Of a stretch of 64,000 nt of DNA, positions 58,130-64,000 are shown in pieces; position 1 is the stretch's first letter, and every line of letters starts with the position of its first letter. The DNA lies in assembly GCA_035468985.1 (NCBI GenBank), contig DATISF010000007.1:1-64000 (forward strand). The letters are read 5' to 3'. The notes under the pieces are model-generated. The model was not told where the DNA came from, did no database searches, and saw nothing but the letters and a program-made list of their open reading frames with translations. This DNA comes from DASVHS01 sp035468985 (GTDB lineage Bacteria; Acidobacteriota; Thermoanaerobaculia; Gp7-AA8). A program made the position numbers and the translations under genes.

Positions 58130-59382
58130 TACCGTCCTCGGCCGCCGCCCCGCCCGCCCATCGGACTCGACGATCCCGGCGGCGGCGGACCTTCGACCTT
58201 CGACGTAGCCAGGCCGATGATCACGTTGTCGCCTTCCTTCACCTCGCCGCTCACCACCTCGGTGTAATGGCCGTCGGTGATGCCGGTGTGGATCTGAACC
58301 GAGCGCAGTTTGTTTTCCGGTTCGAGCAGCCAGATCGTCTGACCCGGACGTGCGCCGCCGCGGCCGCCAAATGCTCCTCCGGCGCCGGTGATGCCGGTCC
58401 TCCGCTCTCCCATCTGTGCGGCCGTGCGTTCGGGACCGGGCCCGGCGCTGCCGCTCGTTGCGGAGGCCTGCCTGCCGGCCGGCGTAGCGGCGCTCTCCGG
58501 CTTGAAGCGGAGCGCGCCATTCGCGATGCGCAGCACGGCGTGCCGCGTCGCCACTTCGATCGTGACGTTCGCCGTCATCTTCGGCCGCAGCTTCTCATCG
58601 GGGTTCGGAACTTCGACGATCACGGGATAGGTGACGACGTTCTGCGAGACGGTCGCGTTGAGACGGATCTGCGAGATGCGCCCGCGGAACTCCTGATCGG
58701 GATACGAGTCGACGGTGAATCGCGCCAGCTCGCCGACCTGCACGCGGCCGATGTCCGACTGATCGACGTCGGCCTGCACCTGCATCTTGGTGAGGTCCTG
58801 CGCGATCTGGAACAGCGTCGGCGCCTGGAACGAGGCCGCCACGGTCTGGCCGACGTCGTAGGCCCGATCGACGACAACGCCGTCGATCGGCGAGACGATC
58901 TTCGTGTAGTGGAGATTCGTCTCCGACGACGACAGGGCCGCGGCCGACTGCTGGACTTGCGCCACGGCGCCGTCATACTGCGCCTTCGTCGTATCGACGT
59001 CTGCCTGCGCGGCCAGACCTGCTTTCGCCAGCCTGGCCTGGCGGTCGTAGTTGATCTTCGCGTTCGCCGCTTCGACTCTCGCCTTCGTCAGATCGGCCTG
59101 GCGCTGCTCGACCTGCGCCTGGAACGGCGTGGGATCGAGCTCCGCCAGAAGCTGGCCCTTGTGCACGCGGCTGTTGAAGTCGGCATACAGGCGCGAGATG
59201 ACGCCTGAGACCTGGCTGCCGATCTGCACGGTGGTGACCGCCGAGAGCGTCCCCGTGGCGGTGACGGTCATCGTGATGTTGCCGCGGTCGGCCTTTTCCG
59301 TTCGGTATTGCTGGTCCTTGCTGCCGCGGCCTTTGCAGGACAGCAAGGCCGCGAGGATGAGGATGGTTGTCGTCCGTCGCAC
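58129..59382 (-). CDS. MacA-type adaptor, lipoprotein, second system
   Basis: 417 aa from a GTG at 59382, preceded by AAGGGG; a longer form from ATG 59421 has no ribosome binding site. The N-terminus RRTTTILILAALLSCKGRG has a lipobox (LLSC), so this adaptor is lipid-anchored, unlike the helix-anchored one at 17362. Biotinyl-lipoyl halves (VTATGTLSAVTTV, YTKIVSPIDGVVV) enclose a coiled-coil hairpin (about 90-150). A Gly/Pro-rich loop near residue 330 and a PMGGRGGGRGR tail are unusual additions. Confidence 0.9.
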   Translation of the reverse strand: MRRTTTILILAALLSCKGRGSKDQQYRTEKADRGNITMTVTATGTLSAVTTVQIGSQVSGVISRLYADFNSRVHKGQLLAELDPTPFQAQVEQRQADLTKARVEAANAKINYDRQARLAKAGLAAQADVDTTKAQYDGAVAQVQQSAAALSSSETNLHYTKIVSPIDGVVVDRAYDVGQTVAASFQAPTLFQIAQDLTKMQVQADVDQSDIGRVQVGELARFTVDSYPDQEFRGRISQIRLNATVSQNVVTYPVIVEVPNPDEKLRPKMTANVTIEVATRHAVLRIANGALRFKPESAATPAGRQASATSGSAGPGPERTAAQMGERRTGITGAGGAFGGRGGARPGQTIWLLEPENKLRSVQIHTGITDGHYTEVVSGEVKEGDNVIIGLATSKVEGPPPPGSSSPMGGRGGGRGR

Positions 59383-59454
59383 AGTACAGAACCCCTTCGC
59401 TTTACGACTCTCTCCCGGCATCGTTGAAGCGCGCGCAGTTTACTCCACGAGCGT

Positions 59455-59483
59455 TTGCGGCACCGTTACACGACTGTTATGCT
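59455..59483 (+). promoter_or_regulatory. Possible sigma-70-type promoter for bactofilin gene
   Basis: TTGCGG, 17-base spacer, TATGCT, 25 bases before the bactofilin start. Match to consensus is moderate; no experimental support. Confidence 0.3.
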
Positions 59484-59507
59484 TCCGGCCCGATTCACGA
59501 GGTGACG

Positions 59508-59939
59508 ATGGCCCTTTTCTCCAAAGATCAGACCCCTCCCGCACGTCCCCAGCCCCCCACCGTCACTCCCGCCACCCCCGGAGGCCCGGTCATGACCTTC
59601 TTCGGGTCGAACGTGACCATCGACGGCACGATCACCGGCAACGAGCCCGTGGTCGTGGAGGGAACCATCCGCGGGAAGATCAATCTGAACGGAGATCTTC
59701 GTATCGGCACGCAGGCGCGCGTCGAAGCGACGGTGCACGCAAGAAACGTGACCGTGGAGGGGAAGGTGACCGGCGACATCTCCGCTGACGACCGGCTGGA
59801 GCTCATCACGAGCGCCGCCGTGGACGGCAACATCAAGGCCCCGAAGATCATCGTTGCGGAAGGCGCCAAGTTCCGCGGCTCGGTCGACATGGGGTCGCCG
59901 CGGCCGAAAGACGCCGTGGAAACCGCAAAGGCGAAATAG
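59508..59939 (+). CDS. Bactofilin
   Basis: 143 aa. Short Pro-rich N-terminal tail (residues 1-28), then the bactofilin beta-helix domain (about 30-130) built of repeating hydrophobic-turn units: NVTIDGTITGNEPVVVEGTI, RGKINLNGDLRIG, VEGKVTGDISADDRLEL, then a short C-tail. Bactofilins polymerise into cytoskeletal filaments used in cell shape and localisation. ATG preceded by GAGGTGAC. Followed by a repeat and the aldehyde dehydrogenase gene, with no clear functional link. Confidence 0.9.
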   Translation: MALFSKDQTPPARPQPPTVTPATPGGPVMTFFGSNVTIDGTITGNEPVVVEGTIRGKINLNGDLRIGTQARVEATVHARNVTVEGKVTGDISADDRLELITSAAVDGNIKAPKIIVAEGAKFRGSVDMGSPRPKDAVETAKAK

Positions 59940-59945
59940 GAAATA

Positions 59946-59994
59946 CAGCCCCGGCTTCAGCCGGGGAGACACCGGTTGAAGCCGGTGCTCCATC
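59946..59994. repeat. Family C repeat between bactofilin and aldehyde dehydrogenase genes
   Basis: CAGCCCCGGCTTCAGCCGGG followed by CACCGGTTGAAGCCGGTGCT CC: two linked hairpins (CCCCGGCTtcAGCCGGGG and CACCGGtTGAAGCCGGTG). The dehydrogenase ribosome binding site GGAGGA lies directly after it. Confidence 0.85.
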
Positions 59995-60003
59995 GGAGGA
60001 CCC

Positions 60004-61545
60004 ATGCCTGCAGTCGAAACCAGGAAGCGCGCAAACGCCGAAGGCCTGCGCGAAACCCGCGAGTACAAGAACTACATCAATGGAGAGTGGGTCGCCTCGC
60101 GATCCCGCAAGACGTTCGAAAACCGCAATCCCGCGAACCGCGAGGACCTCATCGGCACGTTTCAGGACTCGAATGCCGATGATCTGAACGCCGCGGTGGA
60201 TGCGGCGCATGCCGCGTTCCAGTCCTGGCGCCTGACGCCGGCACCGAAACGCGCCGAATTCCTCTACGCCGTCGGAACGATTCTCAAACGCGACAAGGAC
60301 AAAATCGCCCGTGAGATGACGCGCGAGATGGGCAAGGTCCTCGACGAGACGAAAGGCGACGTTCAGGAAGCGATCGACATGGCCTTCCTGATGGCCGGCG
60401 AAGGTCGCCGCCTGTTCGGCGTGACGACGCCGTCCGAGCTTCCCAACAAGTTCAACATGTGCGTGCGCATGCCCCTCGGCGTCGCGGGCCTGATCACGCC
60501 GTGGAACTTCCCGTTGGCCATCCCGGGATGGAAGTCGATGGCCGCGCTCATCTGCGGCAACACCGTCGTGATCAAGCCGGCGTCGCTCACCCCGCTTTCG
60601 GTGGTGATGCTCGCCGAAGCGTTCGAAGAGGCCGGGCTGCCGAAAGGCGTGTTCAACGCCGTCACCGGGGGCGGCAAGGAAGTCGGCGAGCCGATGCTCG
60701 AGCATCCGAAGGTCTCGGTAATCTCGTTCACCGGATCGACGGACGTCGGTCGCGACATCTCCGTCGCCTGCGCGCCGCAGTTCAAGCACGTCCATCTGGA
60801 GATGGGCGGCAAGAACATCATCATGGTCATGGAAGACGCGGACGTCGACCTTGCCGTCGACGGCGCTCTGTGGGGTGCATTCGGCACGGCGGGGCAGCGC
60901 TGCACGGCCGCATCGCGCATCGTCGTGCACAAGAAGGTCTACGAGCAGTTCGTGGAGAAGCTCGCCGGCAGGGCGAAGAAGATGCGCGTCGGCAACGGAC
61001 TCGACCCGAAGACGGACATGGGGCCGAACATCTCCGCATCGCAGCTGAAGACCGTCGAGACGTACGTGAAGATCGGCACCGACGAAGGTGCGAAGGTCGT
61101 CGCCGGCGGATCGGCATTGACCGACGGCGATTACGCGAAGGGCTTCTTCCATCAGCCGACCGTGTTCGCCGACGTGAAGCCGAACATGCGCGTGGCCCAG
61201 GAAGAGATCTTCGGGCCGGTCACCTCGGTCATGAAGTGCCAGTCGCTCGAGGAGGCCATCACCATCGGCAACGGCGTGAGGTACGGCCTGTCCTCGTCGA
61301 TCTACACGCGCGACGTCAACAAAGCGTTCGTGGCCATGCGCGACATGTACACCGGCATCTTCTACGTGAATGCCCCGACCATCGGCGCCGAGGTGCATCT
61401 GCCGTTCGGGGGGACGAAGGAGACCGGGAACGGTCATCGCGAAGCGGGCGTGGCCGGCATCGACGTGTTCAGCGAATGGAAGTCGGTCTACATCGACTAC
61501 TCGGGATCGCTGCAGCGCGCGCAGATCGACACGGAGGAGATCTGA
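60004..61545 (+). CDS. NAD(P)-dependent aldehyde dehydrogenase
   Basis: 513 aa, full length for the ALDH superfamily. Cofactor-site motif TPWNFPLAIPGWK, IKPASLTP, FTGSTDVGR, general base Glu in HLEMGGKN, catalytic Cys in GTAGQRCTAASR, and EEIFGPV. Oxidises an aldehyde to its acid; substrate cannot be told, the sequence style is that of semialdehyde or glyceraldehyde-type dehydrogenases. GGAGGA lies six bases before the ATG. Followed after a family A element by an M28 peptidase gene. Confidence 0.93.
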   Translation: MPAVETRKRANAEGLRETREYKNYINGEWVASRSRKTFENRNPANREDLIGTFQDSNADDLNAAVDAAHAAFQSWRLTPAPKRAEFLYAVGTILKRDKDKIAREMTREMGKVLDETKGDVQEAIDMAFLMAGEGRRLFGVTTPSELPNKFNMCVRMPLGVAGLITPWNFPLAIPGWKSMAALICGNTVVIKPASLTPLSVVMLAEAFEEAGLPKGVFNAVTGGGKEVGEPMLEHPKVSVISFTGSTDVGRDISVACAPQFKHVHLEMGGKNIIMVMEDADVDLAVDGALWGAFGTAGQRCTAASRIVVHKKVYEQFVEKLAGRAKKMRVGNGLDPKTDMGPNISASQLKTVETYVKIGTDEGAKVVAGGSALTDGDYAKGFFHQPTVFADVKPNMRVAQEEIFGPVTSVMKCQSLEEAITIGNGVRYGLSSSIYTRDVNKAFVAMRDMYTGIFYVNAPTIGAEVHLPFGGTKETGNGHREAGVAGIDVFSEWKSVYIDYSGSLQRAQIDTEEI

Positions 61546-61553
61546 AGGAGCAC

Positions 61554-61621
61554 GTCATCCTGAGCCGCGCAGACGGCGAAGGATCCGGGCGGCGGAGATC
61601 CTTCGCCGCGCTCAGGATGAC
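61554..61621. repeat. Family A short copy carrying the start codon of the M28 peptidase gene
   Basis: GTCATCCTGAGCCGCGCAGA to GCGCTCAGGATGAC with inner GAAGGATCC/GGAGATCCTTC. The closing AGGATGAC contains the in-frame ATG at 61617. Confidence 0.88.
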
Positions 61622-62993
61622 GTTGGCGTTCCTGTTTGCTCTTCCCGCCGGCGCACAAGATCAAACCCATCAAAACGCCGAACGCCTCATGGCCGCGGCG
61701 CTCAACAGTCCCCACGGCTACGAGACGCTCGCCTATCTGACCGATGACATCGGCCCGCGGCTGAGTGGATCGAACGCGGCGGCGCGGTCGGTGCAGTGGA
61801 CAGTCGAGCAGTTGCGATCGTGGGGCATCGACGCACACACGGAGAAGACGATGGTTCCGCACTGGGTGCGCGGTGCGGAGCGCGCGGAGCTCGTCTCGCA
61901 CGGCAATCAGCGCATCGTTCTCACCGCCCTCGGAGGAAGCGTGGCCACGCCGGCCGAGGGAATCACCACCGACGTGATCGAGGCCGACTCACTCGACGAG
62001 TTGAAGACGATCGGACGGCACGCCATCGAAGGGAAGATCGTCTACTTCAACAATCCGATGGACATGGATCTCGTCCGCGCCGGCCGGTCGTTCGAGGCCT
62101 ACGGCAAGGCGGTGGAGTTCCGCTCGAAGGGCGCCGACAAGGCGGCGGAGTTCGGCGCGCGAGCGGCGCTGATCCGTTCGGTGGCCTCCGATTCGCTGCG
62201 GACGCCGCACACCGGAGCGGTGAAGTACGAAGGGAAGGTCCGGAAGATTCCCGCGGCCGCGCTCACCGTCGAAGACGCCATGCTCCTTCACCGGCTGCTG
62301 GAGAAGAAGGAAGCCGTGCGCATGCATCTCGTTCTGACGCCGCGCACGCTTCCGGATGCGGAGTCGGCGAATGTCATCGGCGAGATCCGCGGCAGCGAGC
62401 GGCCCAACGAGATCGTTCTCATCGGCGCGCACCTCGATTCGTGGGACCTCGGCACGGGGGCGATCGACGATGGAGCGGGTGTGGCGATGGTCATGGAGAC
62501 GATGCGCCTGATCCACGAGTCGGGCCTGCATCCGAGGCGCACCATCCGCGGCGTGCTGTTCATGAACGAGGAGAACGGCGGACGGGGCGGCAGGCAGTAC
62601 GCCGCGGATCACAAAGACGAGAAGCACATCGCGGCGATCGAGACCGACGCCGGAGCCGCCGCGCCGCGCGGATTCCTGACGACGCTCAAAGACGATGCGC
62701 TCGCAGCGCTGGAAACGCGCATGCACATGCTCGATCGCGTGGGCGCCGCGAAGTTCGACCACGCCGAGGATACCGGCGCGGACACGAGGCTGCTCATCGA
62801 GTCAGGAGTGCCCGGCTTCGGCCTCGTCCCCGATCCGCGTCACTACTTCGATTACCACCACTCGCCCGCGGACACGCTCGACAAGGTCGATCCGCACGAG
62901 CTGGCCCAGAACACCGCCGCGCTCGTGGGGCTGACCTGGGAGCTGGCGGAGAATGGAGCACCGGCCTTAGCCGGTGCCCCGGTGAGTCACTAG
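61617..62993 (+). CDS. M28-family metallopeptidase, secreted
   Basis: 458 aa. Short signal peptide (TLAFLFALPAGAQ), an N-terminal cap and PA-type insert (about 100-240), then the M28 zinc domain: GAHLDSWDLGTGAIDDGAG (His and bridging Asp), FMNEENGGRGG (catalytic Glu pair), a later Asp in ETDAG and a YFDYHHSPADT His. Probably an aminopeptidase or carboxypeptidase in the periplasm. The only good start for the signal peptide is the ATG at the end of a family A repeat. The last dozen residues and the stop region (ENGAPALAGAP) translate a family C repeat, so both ends of the gene are repeat-derived. Confidence 0.9.
   Translation: MTLAFLFALPAGAQDQTHQNAERLMAAALNSPHGYETLAYLTDDIGPRLSGSNAAARSVQWTVEQLRSWGIDAHTEKTMVPHWVRGAERAELVSHGNQRIVLTALGGSVATPAEGITTDVIEADSLDELKTIGRHAIEGKIVYFNNPMDMDLVRAGRSFEAYGKAVEFRSKGADKAAEFGARAALIRSVASDSLRTPHTGAVKYEGKVRKIPAAALTVEDAMLLHRLLEKKEAVRMHLVLTPRTLPDAESANVIGEIRGSERPNEIVLIGAHLDSWDLGTGAIDDGAGVAMVMETMRLIHESGLHPRRTIRGVLFMNEENGGRGGRQYAADHKDEKHIAAIETDAGAAAPRGFLTTLKDDALAALETRMHMLDRVGAAKFDHAEDTGADTRLLIESGVPGFGLVPDPRHYFDYHHSPADTLDKVDPHELAQNTAALVGLTWELAENGAPALAGAPVSH
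62954..62985. repeat. Family C repeat at the 3' end of the M28 gene
   Basis: GGAGCACCGGCCTTAGCCGG TGCCCC: arms GCACCGGC/GCCGGTGC. Translated as the C-terminal tail of the peptidase. Confidence 0.8.
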
Positions 62994-63182
62994 GGAAGCT
63001 CTGAACAAGTCGTCATCCTGAGTCGGCGAAGCGCGACGAAGGATCTCGAGATCCGAAAACCCCTGCGATCACGTAGGGCCGACTCTCAGTCGGCCCCGGG
63101 CCCACTGGAGAGTGGGCCCTACGTGTGAAATAGGATCAGGGAACGTCTGCGCAAGTGGTCATCCTTCGCGGCTCAGGATGAC
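62993..63182. repeat. Cluster of family A and B repeats in a gene-free stretch
   Basis: 62993-63071 is the left half of family A, including the full left terminus GGGAAGCTCTGAACAAGTCG. 63071-63124 is a compound family B unit (ACGTAGGGCCGACTCTCAGT CGGCCC then GGGCCCACTGGAGAGTGGGC CC, ending CTACGT). 63139-63182 is a minimal family A copy reduced to outer ends plus CTTCGCGGCTCAGGATGAC. The remaining sequence to 63304 shows no gene. Confidence 0.78.
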
Positions 63183-63304
63183 GCTTGGTCTCGACGCCGT
63201 GAGCTTCGTTGCTCAGCACGGTCACCGCTATGCTTGCGTCTGCGCGCCTCGCTCACGTCGCCGATACCGGCGCCATCTGCTACCCATCCAGCCGATACAG
63301 GCCA

Positions 63305-64000
63305 CTAGAACCGCACTCTCACCGCCAGCCGGTAGAAGCGTGGCGTTTGGTAGGCATCGGCGCTGTTCGGTTGTCCGAACGTGGCTGACTTCTCCCAGTT
63401 CACGCCATAGACCGGGGTGTCATGGAAGGGATTGAAGGCCACGGCGCTGTTGCCGCTCGGCAGCTTCGAGCCGTTCCTGCGCGTCAGAACCGTCTGCGTG
63501 ACGAAGTCGGGATCTTCGAGGCCGTGCTCATTGAAGACGTTGATCACGTCGCCGAGGAACGTCAGTCCGATTTTCGAGATGGGAATCGTGTAGCGGAGCG
63601 CGAGATCGGTGGAGGTGATGGCGTCGAGCCGGAACGCGCCACGATCGCTGAAGAAATACGACACCGAGGTCGGCGGGCGTTGATAGCCAGGGTTGGCGAC
63701 GCCGTTCGCTCCCGGTCCCGTCGTGGTGTTGTTGCGGACGTCGATGGTCGCGAAAGCCGAGTAGGGGAGTCCGGAGTGATACCGCTCCAGGACGGAGACG
63801 GTGAATTCGCCGAACCCCATCGGCGGCGCGAAGTCGGCCCAAAGATTCGCGCGATGGCGGATGTCTTCATTGAGATCTCCGACCGGGTTGTTCCGCACGA
63901 AGTCCGTGTATTCGGGATAGTTGTGAAAGTCGGTGAACGTCGTGGCGAAGCTCGGCTGCTCCCCCTCGACGTTGCCGCGCAGTTTCGCGTACGTGAAGTT
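63305..64000 (-). CDS. TonB-dependent receptor-like outer membrane barrel, C-terminal part
   Basis: At least 232 residues; the frame is open to the window edge. Alternating beta-strand pattern with aromatic girdles (FTVSVLERYHSGLPYSAFA, LDAITSTDLALRYTIPI, LTFLGDVINVFNEHG) and a C-terminal strand RFYRLAVRVRF ending in Phe, the outer-membrane assembly signal. The pattern resembles the large Oar/carboxypeptidase-regulatory type receptors common in this kind of genome. Plug and TonB box lie outside. Substrate unknown. Confidence 0.8.
   Translation of the reverse strand, partial: NFTYAKLRGNVEGEQPSFATTFTDFHNYPEYTDFVRNNPVGDLNEDIRHRANLWADFAPPMGFGEFTVSVLERYHSGLPYSAFATIDVRNNTTTGPGANGVANPGYQRPPTSVSYFFSDRGAFRLDAITSTDLALRYTIPISKIGLTFLGDVINVFNEHGLEDPDFVTQTVLTRRNGSKLPSGNSAVAFNPFHDTPVYGVNWEKSATFGQPNSADAYQTPRFYRLAVRVRF

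Noticed and set aside
59848..61437. 529-codon minus-strand frame across the aldehyde dehydrogenase gene
   Set aside because: The plus strand has all catalytic ALDH motifs; the antisense translation has none.

Overview
The window is a high-GC, Gram-negative chromosome segment (Tat signals, lipoprotein signals, many c-type cytochromes, MacA-type adaptors, an outer-membrane receptor). The style of its interspersed palindromic repeats, alternative complex III, ELWxxDGT-repeat proteins and DUF885/M28/S41 peptidases point to Acidobacteriota; this is an inference, as no rRNA or marker gene is present. No tRNA, rRNA or CRISPR array was seen.

Layout. (1) 1-12210: one continuous, overlapping or abutting run of genes encoding a respiratory nitrate reductase (narGHJI; narG is cut by the window edge) followed directly by alternative complex III (actA, actB, a fused actC-actD, actE, actF). 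(2) 12211-21128: a repeat-rich block holding degraded copies of the actF 3' end, then a DUF885 peptidase, a MacAB-type efflux operon bracketed by two Spy/CpxP-like proteins, and a LytS/LytTR two-component pair. (3) 21129-33940: gene remnants, two giant secreted ELWxxDGT/Calx-beta paralogues preceded by a degraded third copy, an S41 peptidase, and a BlaI regulator with an M56-peptidase/ankyrin chimera. (4) 34080-42679: a polytopic membrane protein, a Rieske/cytochrome b/11-haem cytochrome complex, and a divergent histidine kinase/NtrC pair. (5) 42680-47562: an RHS-type protein with a cysteine-rich tip and two small membrane proteins. (6) 47737-54848: a second complex-III/Qrc-like molybdoprotein-family complex with mono-, penta- and four-domain cytochromes. 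(7) 54948-64000: ArsR and a permease remnant, a second MacAB-like operon, bactofilin, an aldehyde dehydrogenase, an M28 peptidase and the end of a TonB-dependent-receptor-like barrel.

Functionally this is an electron-transport island: two NrfD-based quinol-handling complexes, one bc-type complex with a multihaem partner, several soluble cytochromes, and nitrate reductase as a visible terminal reductase. No haem-copper oxidase is in view.

The most striking feature is not a gene. At least five unrelated palindromic repeat families, plus heptanucleotide tandem repeats, sit between genes and also inside them. They add in-frame peptides to NarG, ActB, ActC/D and NarJ, appear to form a cytochrome signal peptide, and supply start or stop codons to several genes. 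One family (A) has inverted termini and looks like a roughly 140-bp miniature element; three truncated genes begin exactly at its right end. A 34-bp block is conserved upstream of the Rieske operon and of a distant cytochrome c gene and is probably a shared regulatory site. The best candidate for an undescribed protein system is the RHS cysteine-rich tip with its translationally coupled pair of membrane proteins.
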